Assembly: GCF_022429565.1 (NCBI RefSeq)
Contig: NZ_CP092487.1
Coordinates: 839,001 to 903,000, forward strand
Length of the DNA: 64,000 nt
Source: Lutibacter sp. A64
GTDB taxonomy: Bacteria > Bacteroidota > Bacteroidia > Flavobacteriales > Flavobacteriaceae
Reading direction: 5' to 3'
Both the position numbers and the translations under genes were made by a program. Under the pieces are notes generated by a model. That model searched no databases. It was not told the DNA's origin and saw nothing but the letters and a program-made list of their open reading frames with translations. Of this stretch, positions 43,975 through 52,311 are shown piece by piece. Numbering within the stretch: the stretch's first letter is position 1; every line of letters starts with the position of its first letter.

Positions 43975-45297
43975 CTAATCCTCATCTTCTAAAGCTCTTT
44001 CAAGTAATTTATCATTAAATTGTTTAGAGCCTTTTGCACCTAATTTTTTAATACGTTCAACTTTTCTAATAAGATTTCCTGTTCCAGTTAATTTTTTCAT
44101 GGAAGAATCATAAGAGCCTTGAACTGTTTTTAATTGATTGCCAACCTTAATTAAATCATTAGTTAAATTTACAAATTGATCGTATAATCTTCCTGCTTGA
44201 ATTGCAATTTCTATGGCATTTTTTTGTTGCTTTTCGTTATTCCACATACTATCAATTGTGCGTAATGTTGCTAAAAGGGTAGTAGGAGTGACTATAACTA
44301 TATTTTTTTCAAAAGCTTTGTTATACAATTGGTTATCGTAGTTTAGAGCAACAGCAAAAGCTGGTTCAATTGGTATAAATAGCAAGACAAAATCTGGAGA
44401 TTCAATTTGATAAATATCTTGGTAATTTTTTTCGCTAAGCTGCTCAATATGTCGTTTTAAAGAGTTTACATGCTCTTTTATTGTTTGTTCTTTTTCTGTT
44501 TCATCTTCTGAGTTAATATATTGTTCATAAGCTGTTAAAGAGACTTTAGAATCAATAATCATTTTTTTATTATCGGGTAAATGAATAACAACATCAGGTA
44601 AAATTCGTTTTCCTTCGTTGTTTGTAAAACTTTGTTGTACAAAATATTCACTATCTTTTTCTAAACCAGATTTTTCTAAAACGCGCTCTAATACCAATTC
44701 ACCCCAATTTCCTTGTGTTTTACTATCGCCTTTTAAGGCTTTAGTTAAGTTTAATGTTTCTTTACTCATTTGTAGATTTAGATCTTTTAAACCAACAATT
44801 TGCTGACGTAAAGCGGCATGGTAATCAATGCTTTCTTTATGTGTATTTTCTACTTTTTTTTCAAAATCTTGAATTTTTTCTTGTAAAGGATTTAAAATAT
44901 TTTTGATATTCTCCTTATTTTGCTCGGTAAATTTAGATGATTTTTCTTCTAATATTTTATTGGCTAACAATTCAAAATCTTTGGTGAATTTCTCTTGTAA
45001 TTTTTCAATTTCTAACTTGTTGTCTTGTAATTTTTCTGTTACATTTTTTAGTTCAGAAACCTTTTGTGTTAGCTGTAAATCAATTTCATGTTTTTCATTA
45101 GATAATAATAGCTTGTCAGTGTTTAATTGACTGATTAATTTATTATTAGTTTCTTTATCTTCAAGTAAAAGTTGATGTTTTATTTCTAATGCTGAAGTTA
45201 TTTTTTGATATTTATTTTTTATAATTAAGTTGCTAATAACATAACCAATTATAAAAAACAAAACTGCTATTAAACTATAGATTAAAAGTGCATTCAT
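43975..45297 (-). CDS. rmuC: DNA recombination protein RmuC
   Basis: RmuC is a putative nuclease-like protein that limits inversions at short repeats. The 440-residue protein has an N-terminal membrane anchor (residues ~5-22), a long coiled coil (~30-190), and the conserved RmuC domain: KGDSKTQGNWGELVLERVLEKSGL, GKRILPDVVIHLPDNKKMIIDSKVSLTAYEQY (given in parts), LLFIPIEPAFAVAL and IVTPTTLLATLRTI. It ends in basic and acidic charge clusters. It is convergent with the FKBP gene, with copy 3 of the palindrome between them, and divergent from the acyltransferase gene. Confidence 0.95.
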   Translation of the reverse strand: MNALLIYSLIAVLFFIIGYVISNLIIKNKYQKITSALEIKHQLLLEDKETNNKLISQLNTDKLLLSNEKHEIDLQLTQKVSELKNVTEKLQDNKLEIEKLQEKFTKDFELLANKILEEKSSKFTEQNKENIKNILNPLQEKIQDFEKKVENTHKESIDYHAALRQQIVGLKDLNLQMSKETLNLTKALKGDSKTQGNWGELVLERVLEKSGLEKDSEYFVQQSFTNNEGKRILPDVVIHLPDNKKMIIDSKVSLTAYEQYINSEDETEKEQTIKEHVNSLKRHIEQLSEKNYQDIYQIESPDFVLLFIPIEPAFAVALNYDNQLYNKAFEKNIVIVTPTTLLATLRTIDSMWNNEKQQKNAIEIAIQAGRLYDQFVNLTNDLIKVGNQLKTVQGSYDSSMKKLTGTGNLIRKVERIKKLGAKGSKQFNDKLLERALEDED

Positions 45298-45331
45298 TGT
45301 AATAAAAATTAGTTTATAAATGTAAGATTTT

Positions 45332-45339
45332 TATATTTG
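45332..45339 (+). promoter_or_regulatory. -7 promoter box for the acyltransferase gene
   Basis: TATATTTG matches TAnnTTTG and lies 43 bases before the ATG at 45383. Confidence 0.6.
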
Positions 45340-45382
45340 TGACGGTAACTTGTGAATTAGAATATAAAGCTGAGTTATTAAC

Positions 45383-45934
45383 ATGAACATGAAAACAATT
45401 TCAAAATTTATTTTTCACAAATTATTGGGGTGGAAAACAGTGGGGCTTTTTCCAATAAATATTAAAAAATATATAATTATTGGTGCTCCACATACGCATT
45501 GGAAAGATTTTATGCTTGGTTTAGCTATGAAATTGACTCAAAATTTACCTGTTAATTTTATTGGTAAAGCTTCTTTATTTAAACCACCTTTTGGATTTAT
45601 TTTTAGAAAGTTAGGAGGAATTCCTATTGATAGAACTAAAAGTACTAATAAAGTAGAGGCTATTATCACTATTTTTAAAGAGAGAGAACAATTTATATTT
45701 GCACTATCTCCTGAAGGAACTAGAAAACGTGTAGATGTTTGGAAAACAGGTTTTTATCATATTGCAAAAGGTGCCAATGTACCAATTGTTATGATGACTT
45801 TTGATTTTGAAAATAAGCAAGTTAAAATATCTGAACCATATTATTTAACAGATGATAAAGAAAAAGACATGAATTTTATTTATGAATTTTATCGTGGCGT
45901 AAAAGGTAAAATTCCTGAATATTTTAATTTATAA
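45383..45934 (+). CDS. lysophospholipid (1-acyl-sn-glycerol-3-phosphate) acyltransferase family
   Basis: The 183-residue protein has the acyltransferase motifs: HTHWKDF (HX4D catalytic motif) in residues ~33-38, FIFRKLGGIPIDRTKST for substrate binding, and FALSPEGTRKRV (EGT motif). It is smaller than typical PlsC, and the sequence is of the branch annotated as 1-acyl-sn-glycerol-3-phosphate acyltransferase in flavobacteria. The acceptor may be lysophosphatidic acid or another lysolipid. The start could be the ATG at 45383 or that at 45389. It converges with the MFS gene. Confidence 0.85.
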   Translation: MNMKTISKFIFHKLLGWKTVGLFPINIKKYIIIGAPHTHWKDFMLGLAMKLTQNLPVNFIGKASLFKPPFGFIFRKLGGIPIDRTKSTNKVEAIITIFKEREQFIFALSPEGTRKRVDVWKTGFYHIAKGANVPIVMMTFDFENKQVKISEPYYLTDDKEKDMNFIYEFYRGVKGKIPEYFNL

Positions 45935-45939
45935 TCTTC

Positions 45940-47082
45940 TTAACTTGTTTTACGTTTGTAAATAAATAATAATTTTGAAATTGGAATAAAAGAGAGTCCG
46001 GCAAAAATAAAAACAAAAAAAGCTTGTTTTAATCCAAAGGCATGTGCTAAATAACCTATTAGCGGTGGTCCAATAAGCATACCAACAATGGCATAAGTAC
46101 TAATAATAGATATTGCCATTCCTGGAGAGTATTTTTTAGATGTTCCAGCTAAAATAAGTGTCATTGGAAATATTGGAGCTGTACCAATACCTACCAAGCA
46201 AAAACCAAAAAGAGCTGGCCAAAACGAAGGAAAAAATACTGCAGTAGAAATACCTAAAGCAATTAAAATTGCACTTAAAACATACGTTTTTTGCATACCA
46301 ATGGTATCCATTAATTTATCTGAAAAAAATCGAGATAAAGCCATACATGTCATAAATGAAAGGTATCCATAAGTAAAAATTTCTTCGTTTATAACTTCTT
46401 TAAAATAAACACCGCTCCAATCGAACATACCTCCTTCACATAATGCTGCAAAAAAGACTAATAAACCTAAATATAAAATAAAAGTGTCTGGTTTTCCTAA
46501 AATTAATTTATTTCCTGAGATAGATTTATCTCCTTTAATTAGGTATAAAAATGCAATTAAAGCGCTTATTAAGGAGAATAGTGAGATGCTTAATAAATGA
46601 TTTGAAATAGAAATATTCATTTTTACCATAAGCGTAGAAAATCCAACACCAATTAACCCACCGGTACTCCAAAGTCCGTGAAAAGAGCTTACAATTTTCT
46701 TTTTAAATTGTTTTTGAAGCGTTATAGATTGTGTATTTATTGCAATATTTAAAATTCTCATTGCAAAAGAAAAAAGGCAAATAGCACCAATTAAAACAAG
46801 AGGTGTTGTTGCATAACCAATTAAAATTAAAGAAAAAGAGAAGAATAAAAATGAAATTATAATTGGTTTTCTACTGTTAAATTTTGAAATAATCCATCCA
46901 GAAATTGGAAGTCCAATCATAGAACTTATTGGCATTGCTAATAATATGGTTCCAAGTTCGGCTTCATTAAAGTTAAAAAAGGTTTTAATAGTAGGTATTC
47001 TAGATGCCCAAGTCGCAAAGCATAAACCTGTTAAAAAGAAATATGTACTTAAGGAGATACGTTGCTTAATTTTTAAATCCAT
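45940..47082 (-). CDS. MFS transporter (YbjJ-like)
   Basis: The 380-residue protein has about twelve hydrophobic segments in two halves. The start FFLTGLCFATWASRIPTIKTFFNFNEAELGTILLAMP (given in part) is typical of YbjJ-like members of the major facilitator superfamily. The loop SKFNSRKPIIIS between helices 2 and 3 matches the MFS signature in position. The substrate is unknown; some relatives are linked to sugar or drug efflux, which is not proof. It starts 131 bases after gcvT on the same strand, separated by a strong terminator. Confidence 0.88.
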   Translation of the reverse strand: MDLKIKQRISLSTYFFLTGLCFATWASRIPTIKTFFNFNEAELGTILLAMPISSMIGLPISGWIISKFNSRKPIIISFLFFSFSLILIGYATTPLVLIGAICLFSFAMRILNIAINTQSITLQKQFKKKIVSSFHGLWSTGGLIGVGFSTLMVKMNISISNHLLSISLFSLISALIAFLYLIKGDKSISGNKLILGKPDTFILYLGLLVFFAALCEGGMFDWSGVYFKEVINEEIFTYGYLSFMTCMALSRFFSDKLMDTIGMQKTYVLSAILIALGISTAVFFPSFWPALFGFCLVGIGTAPIFPMTLILAGTSKKYSPGMAISIISTYAIVGMLIGPPLIGYLAHAFGLKQAFFVFIFAGLSFIPISKLLFIYKRKTS

Positions 47083-47144
47083 AAAATTAATTTAAAAAAA
47101 TAATTTTAAATAGTAATCATCTGATTTTAAGCTTAAAACCAGAA

Positions 47145-47187
47145 TTTTAACTCCAATCAAATAGCTATATACTGATTGGAGTTAAAA
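47145..47187 (-). terminator. terminator after gcvT
   Basis: A perfect 15-bp stem TTTTAACTCCAATCA/TGATTGGAGTTAAAA with a 13-base loop lies 25 bases after the gcvT stop. Its length without mismatch is notable. Confidence 0.8.
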
Positions 47188-47212
47188 TTATAATGATATT
47201 TTAAAAAATAGT

Positions 47213-48295
47213 TTATGCTTTGTAAAATGGCAGTCTTACAATTTTTGCAGGAATTGCCTTTTTACGAACTTGAATAAAAATTTCGGTATCTCTTTTAGCA
47301 TATTCATTAGTTACATAGCCCATACCAATACCTTTTTTAAGTGAAGGACTCATAGTACCAGAAGTTACTTCACCAATTACAGTTCCATTTTCATCAACTA
47401 TTTCGTAACCGTGACGAGGAATTCCTTTTCCTGTAATTTCAAAAGCAATTAATTTTTTTGTTACACCTTCTTCTTTTTGCTTTTTAAGTGCTTCAGAATT
47501 AATAAAATCTTTTGTGAATTTTGTAATCCATCCTAAGCCAGCTTCAATAGGAGAAGTAGTGTCGTTAATATCGTTTCCGTATAAACAGAATCCCATTTCT
47601 AAACGTAAGGTATCACGAGCAGCTAATCCAATTGGTTTTATTCCAACAGCAGCACCTGCTTTAAACACAGCATTCCAAACAGCTTCGGCATCTTTATTTT
47701 TTATATAAATTTCAAATCCTCCAGAACCTGTATACCCTGTTGCAGAAACAATAACATCTTTTAAACCGGCAAATTCACCAATTTTAAAACTGTAATATTC
47801 CATAGAAGAAAGCTCAATATCTGTAAGTGATTGTAAAGCTTCAGGTGTTTTAGGTCCTTGTACAGCTAATAATGAATACTCGTCAGAAGCATTAATCATT
47901 TCAACACCTAAATCGTTATGTTGAGAAATCCAATTCCAATCTTTTTCAATATTAGAAGCATTTACAACAAGCATATATTTTTCTTCAGAAATTCTGTAAA
48001 CTAATAAATCATCTACAATTCCACCATCATTATTAGGCAAACAGCTGTATTGAATTTTTCCATCTACAAGTTTAGAAGCATCGTTAGAAGTTACTTTTTG
48101 AATTAAAGCTAATGCATTTTTTCCTTTTAGAAAAAATTCACCCATATGAGAAACATCAAAAACACCAACAGCGTTTCTAACAGTTTCATGTTCAATATTA
48201 ATTCCTTCATATTGTACAGGCATATTAAAACCTGCAAAAGGCACCATTTTAGCACCTAATTTTTCGTGTATATGAGTTAAAGCTGTGTTTTTCAT
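47213..48295 (-). CDS. gcvT: aminomethyltransferase (glycine cleavage T protein)
   Basis: The T protein transfers the methylene group from the lipoyl H protein to tetrahydrofolate, giving methylene-THF and ammonia. The 360-residue length and the start [26 protein letters not shown], with [16 protein letters not shown], are typical. The folate-site region has [15 protein letters not shown] [43 protein letters not shown] and [12 protein letters not shown]. The other glycine cleavage genes are not adjacent. A terminator lies downstream. Confidence 0.97.
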   Translation of the reverse strand: MKNTALTHIHEKLGAKMVPFAGFNMPVQYEGINIEHETVRNAVGVFDVSHMGEFFLKGKNALALIQKVTSNDASKLVDGKIQYSCLPNNDGGIVDDLLVYRISEEKYMLVVNASNIEKDWNWISQHNDLGVEMINASDEYSLLAVQGPKTPEALQSLTDIELSSMEYYSFKIGEFAGLKDVIVSATGYTGSGGFEIYIKNKDAEAVWNAVFKAGAAVGIKPIGLAARDTLRLEMGFCLYGNDINDTTSPIEAGLGWITKFTKDFINSEALKKQKEEGVTKKLIAFEITGKGIPRHGYEIVDENGTVIGEVTSGTMSPSLKKGIGMGYVTNEYAKRDTEIFIQVRKKAIPAKIVRLPFYKA

Positions 48296-48439
48296 TTCTT
48301 TGATTTTTTAATGTTGCTAAAATACTAAATATTCATAAAAACCATTGGTATTAAATTAACATTTTACCATTGTATAAGTGATTAAATATTATAAGTAGCG
48401 AACTAACATTATAAAAGTTGTTCTCAATTTTTCTTTTTT

Positions 48440-48447
48440 TATATTTG
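48440..48447 (+). promoter_or_regulatory. -7 promoter box for the aminopeptidase gene
   Basis: TATATTTG matches TAnnTTTG and lies 30 bases before the ATG at 48478. Confidence 0.65.
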
Positions 48448-48477
48448 AATATTATTAATTTATAGAATTTAAGGTTT

Positions 48478-49941
48478 ATGATATTAAAAAAACTAACATT
48501 CATTAGTTGTTTCTTAATTTTTTTTGGAAGCTATGCACAAAATCCATTTTTACCTGAAGATTATTTAACAAAAGATTTTCATAAAGATAGAAGGGAAGCT
48601 TTACGTGCTAAAATGCCAGCTAATAGTGTTGCTGTTTTTTTTGCAAACCCAGTTAGAAACAGAGCAAATGATGTAGATTATGTATACCACCAGCATCCTA
48701 ATTTTTATTATTTAACCGGCTATAAAGAGCCACATGCTATGGTTTTAATTTTTAAAGAAAATCAAGCGGTTGATGGTAAATTGTTTAATGAAGTGTTATT
48801 TGTTCAAGAACGAAATGAAAATGCAGAAATGTGGACTGGAAAACGTTTGGGAATTATAGGAGCTCAAGATCAATTAGGGTTTAAAGTTGCATATAATGGT
48901 AGCGATTTTAAAAGCGCTGCCATAGATTTTTCAAAATTTGATAAAATATTTTTTGAGGAATTTAAAAACGATGTTAGGGATACAAATAGCAATGCTGATT
49001 TATATGATTTAATTAAAACATTTAAAGAAAAAGTTTCATATAATTTAATTTATTTAAATGATGTAAGTAATGATAAAATCCGTAATGAAATTAAAAATAA
49101 TTTAGATACACAATTTTTAAAAAAAACAATGACTTCTTTACGTGAAATTAAAACAGAAGAAGAATTGGTATTGCTAAAAAAAGCTATAGAAATTTCAGCA
49201 ATTGGGCAAATTGAAATAATGAAAGCAATGCACCCAAATATGTCTGAAGCTGAAGCCCAAGGTGTTCATGAATTTGTGTATAAAAAATATGGCGCAGAAT
49301 ACGAAGGATATCCTTCAATTGTTGGGGCAGGAAATAATGGTTGTATTTTACATTATATAGATAATACAAAAACGTTGATAGGCGATAACAATTTAATTTT
49401 AATGGATTTAGGTGCAGAATACCACGGATATACTGCAGATGTGACTAGAACAATACCTGCTAATGGTAAGTTCTCTCCAGAACAAAAATTAATTTATGAT
49501 CTTGTATTTAAAGCCCAAGAAGCAGGAATTAAAGCCTACACCGTTGGAACAAAAATGAGTAAACCTCATGATATAGTCAAAAAAATAATAAATAAAGGTT
49601 TAGCTGAATTGGGAATTATAAATTCTGAAAAAATTTACCACACCTATTTTCCTCACGGATCTATGCATCATATTGGTTTAGATGTACACGATCCTGGTAA
49701 TTACAATAGATTTGAAGAAAATATGGTTGTAACTATGGAACCTGGAATTTATATTCCGAATGGTAGTGATTGTGATGAAAAATGGTGGGGTATTGGTATA
49801 CGTATTGAAGATGATATTTTAATCACTAAAAATGGACCTGTAAATCTTTCGGAAAAAGCACCAAGAACTTCAGAAGAAGTAGAAGCTACAATGAAGCTTT
49901 CGAGTGTTTTAGATAGTTTTATTTTACCTAAATTAGATTAA
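48478..49941 (+). CDS. exported Xaa-Pro aminopeptidase (M24B family)
   Basis: The 487-residue protein has a signal peptide (LTFISCFLIFFGSYAQ), so it acts in the periplasm or at the envelope. Residues ~30-180 are the creatinase/prolidase N-terminal domain (YVYHQHPNFYYLTGYKEP). Residues ~215-470 are the pita-bread fold with metal ligands in LMDLGAEYHGYTADVTRTIPANG, HGSMHHIGLDVHDPG, VVTMEPGIYIP and GIRIEDDILIT. It removes N-terminal residues before proline. It precedes the DUF3124 lipoprotein gene by 67 bases and may be cotranscribed with it. Confidence 0.95.
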   Translation: MILKKLTFISCFLIFFGSYAQNPFLPEDYLTKDFHKDRREALRAKMPANSVAVFFANPVRNRANDVDYVYHQHPNFYYLTGYKEPHAMVLIFKENQAVDGKLFNEVLFVQERNENAEMWTGKRLGIIGAQDQLGFKVAYNGSDFKSAAIDFSKFDKIFFEEFKNDVRDTNSNADLYDLIKTFKEKVSYNLIYLNDVSNDKIRNEIKNNLDTQFLKKTMTSLREIKTEEELVLLKKAIEISAIGQIEIMKAMHPNMSEAEAQGVHEFVYKKYGAEYEGYPSIVGAGNNGCILHYIDNTKTLIGDNNLILMDLGAEYHGYTADVTRTIPANGKFSPEQKLIYDLVFKAQEAGIKAYTVGTKMSKPHDIVKKIINKGLAELGIINSEKIYHTYFPHGSMHHIGLDVHDPGNYNRFEENMVVTMEPGIYIPNGSDCDEKWWGIGIRIEDDILITKNGPVNLSEKAPRTSEEVEATMKLSSVLDSFILPKLD

Positions 49942-50008
49942 AATTTTAGATACAAAACCTTCCTAGTTTTAAAAATAAATAATATATTTAAAATAAATTT
50001 AATAATGT

Positions 50009-50548
50009 ATGATGTTTCAAATATTTAATTTGAATAATTTTAAAAAAATAGTATTTTTTTTAGGTGTTGCTTTCTTAATTTCTTCTTGTGAAGAAAAGAG
50101 TGAATTTAGTTCAATACAAGCTAATAATTGGAATAAAAGAACAGTTAAATTAAGTGCTAAAGATACTCTTATTTCCGGACAAACATATTTGTCTGTTTAC
50201 TCTCAAATATATAGTAGTTCTGAAGATAGAACCCATAATTTAACTGTAACTGTTAGTATGAAAAATATTAATTTAAAAGATACAATTTATATTGAAAAAG
50301 CTAATTATTACGATACTAAAGGAAAGTTAATTAGAACCTATTTTAATAATACCATTTATATAGCACCTTTAGAAACAGTTGAAATTATTATTGATGAAGT
50401 TGACCAACATGGTGGAACTGGAGCCAATTTTGTTTTTAATTGGAAAAAGGAAAAACGAACTAATGATCCTCATTTTGAAAGTATTATGATTTCAACTTTT
50501 GGACAACAAGGTTTATCTTTTACATCACAAGGAATAAAATTAGAATAA
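50009..50548 (+). CDS. DUF3124 lipoprotein
   Basis: The 179-residue product has a lipobox with Cys27 (LISSC) after a hydrophobic segment, so it is anchored in the envelope. The rest fits the DUF3124 family from memory: SGQTYLSVYSQIYSSSEDRTHNLTVTVSMKN, then KANYYDTKGKLIRTYF, IAPLETVEIIIDE and the C-terminal DQHGGTGANFVFNWKKE. The family function is unknown and no catalytic motif is visible. The gene is downstream of the aminopeptidase gene and ends 1 base before the convergent TIGR02757 gene. Confidence 0.85.
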   Translation: MMFQIFNLNNFKKIVFFLGVAFLISSCEEKSEFSSIQANNWNKRTVKLSAKDTLISGQTYLSVYSQIYSSSEDRTHNLTVTVSMKNINLKDTIYIEKANYYDTKGKLIRTYFNNTIYIAPLETVEIIIDEVDQHGGTGANFVFNWKKEKRTNDPHFESIMISTFGQQGLSFTSQGIKLE

Positions 50549-51313
50549 TTAAAATTTTTCAAAAACACCTAGTCCAAACAGTGCAAAATCGTATTTAACG
50601 GGGTCGTTTTTATCCATTTTTCTTAATGAAGTATCTAATTCTGCCAATGCTTTTGCATCGTTTTGTTTTCTTTTTAAAAGACTTAATTTACGTGCAACAT
50701 TTCCAGAATGTACATCTAAAGGACAGGATAAAATACTTGGAGAAATGGTGTTCCAAATTCCAAAATCAACTCCTGCAGCATCATTTCTAACCATCCATCT
50801 TAAAAACATATTAATTCGTTTTGCAGCAGAACCTTTTAAAGGATCTGATATATGTTTTTTAGTGCGTTCTAAATGTGGAATTTCAAAAAATAATTCTTTT
50901 AATTTATGTATTGCTGGCTGTGTAGTTGTTTTTGTTGAATGTTTAGAAAACACACTTTCTAAACCATTGTGGTTTTTATAAATATGTTGTAATGCTTTAA
51001 CAAAATAAACAGCATCTAAACTGTTAAAAGTTCTATGTACAAAGCCATCAAAGCTATCTAGATGATGCTGTTTGTAATTCAAAATAAAATCATAGGGAGA
51101 ATTCCCTAATAATTCCATCATTTTTTCAGCATTTTTAATAATCATTTTTCTATTTCCCCAAGCAATAGTTGCTGTTAAAAATCCTGCAATTTCTATATCT
51201 TCTTTTAATGTAAATTTATGTGGTATTTGAATAGGATCACTTTCAATAAATTTTGGATTGTTGTATTCAACTACCTTTATGTCTAAAAATTCTTTAAGTT
51301 CCTTTTTTGTCAA
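50549..51313 (-). CDS. TIGR02757 (DUF2400) family protein
   Basis: Function unknown; the 254-residue protein belongs to the TIGR02757 family, with the conserved FIESDPIQIPHKFTLKEDIEIAGFLTATIAWGNRKMI (given in part), HRTFNSLDAVYF, KRINMFLRWMVRNDAAGVDFGIW and PLDVHSGNVARKLSLLKRKQ. The last two resemble helix-hairpin DNA glycosylase-like segments. An ATG at 51367 exists but would overlap the upstream sulfurtransferase gene by 43 bases and adds a non-conserved tail. The TTG at 51313 gives MTKKELKEFLDIKV, which matches the usual start of the family and leaves an 11-base gap. I chose the TTG. Confidence 0.88.
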   Translation of the reverse strand: MTKKELKEFLDIKVVEYNNPKFIESDPIQIPHKFTLKEDIEIAGFLTATIAWGNRKMIIKNAEKMMELLGNSPYDFILNYKQHHLDSFDGFVHRTFNSLDAVYFVKALQHIYKNHNGLESVFSKHSTKTTTQPAIHKLKELFFEIPHLERTKKHISDPLKGSAAKRINMFLRWMVRNDAAGVDFGIWNTISPSILSCPLDVHSGNVARKLSLLKRKQNDAKALAELDTSLRKMDKNDPVKYDFALFGLGVFEKF

Positions 51314-51324
51314 CGGTAAAAGTT

Positions 51325-52161
51325 TTAATTTAAAATATCTATTGGAGCATTTTTTGTTGAAGCCCATTCAGTCCAAGAACCATCATAAATAGCCTTTTTA
51401 TTTTTTAAAACAAGCTCACTAGCTAACATAATTATACAAGCTGTAATTCCAGAACCACAAGAAAAAATTAAAGGATTGTCATCAACTTTTAAATTGTTGA
51501 ACATGGATTTAAGAGCAGTTTCAGATTTAAATTTACCATCTTTAAGAACAGTACTATAAGGTAAATTTATAGAATTTGGGATATGACCACTTTTTAAATT
51601 AGGTCTTGGGTCTGGAGCAGTACCATTAAATCTACCTTCAGATCTAGCATCTAAAACTATTGCTTGTTTAGTTGATAAATTTGTTTTAATTTCATTTATA
51701 TCCTTCACCAATTCCGGATGTAAAACAGCTTCAAAATTACCTAAACTATAGGTGTCTTTTTTAAAGGATTCTAATTCAAAACCCTCTTTATCCCAAGCGG
51801 GTAAACCGCCATTTAAAACAGCAATATTATTATGTCCCATAGTTTTAAATAGCCACCAAACTCTTGGGCTTGTATAAATACCTAAATTGTCATAAACCAC
51901 AATTTTACTAGTTTTATTAATACCTAATTTACGACATTCTTGTTTAAATTGTTGTGTATTTGGTAGTGTATTAGGAAACGGCGCATTTTTATCGCTAAAA
52001 GAATTTTTTATATCAAAAAAACGTGCATTTGTAATTCGTAAATCTTCAAATTTAGATTTTATTCCAGAAATATTATTTTTTTGACTAGCATCTAAAATAA
52101 TTAAATCAGGATTATTTAAGTTTTCATGTAACCATTTTACTGATACTAAGTTGGTTTTCAT
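51325..52161 (-). CDS. thiosulfate/3-mercaptopyruvate sulfurtransferase (tandem rhodanese)
   Basis: The 278-residue protein has two rhodanese domains: an inactive N-terminal one (residues ~1-140, with LIILDASQKN and VVYDNLGIYTSPRVWWLFKTMGH) and a C-terminal one with VLDARSEGRFNGTAPDPR and the active-site loop FSCGSGITACI (Cys near 235). The CGSG-[IV]-TA loop is typical of 3-mercaptopyruvate or thiosulfate sulfurtransferases, which move sulfane sulfur. It ends 11 bases before the TIGR02757 gene, forming a two-gene operon. Confidence 0.93.
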   Translation of the reverse strand: MKTNLVSVKWLHENLNNPDLIILDASQKNNISGIKSKFEDLRITNARFFDIKNSFSDKNAPFPNTLPNTQQFKQECRKLGINKTSKIVVYDNLGIYTSPRVWWLFKTMGHNNIAVLNGGLPAWDKEGFELESFKKDTYSLGNFEAVLHPELVKDINEIKTNLSTKQAIVLDARSEGRFNGTAPDPRPNLKSGHIPNSINLPYSTVLKDGKFKSETALKSMFNNLKVDDNPLIFSCGSGITACIIMLASELVLKNKKAIYDGSWTEWASTKNAPIDILN

Positions 52162-52311
52162 AAGTTTAAAATTGTTTTAAATATAGGTAAAGATACATTC
52201 AATTTTATTTTTTAAAAATTATACTGAATAAAGTTATTCAGTTTTAATTATTTTTTAAAAAAACACTTAAATTAGTGCAATATTCTATTCAATTAACTTA
52301 AACAACACTTT

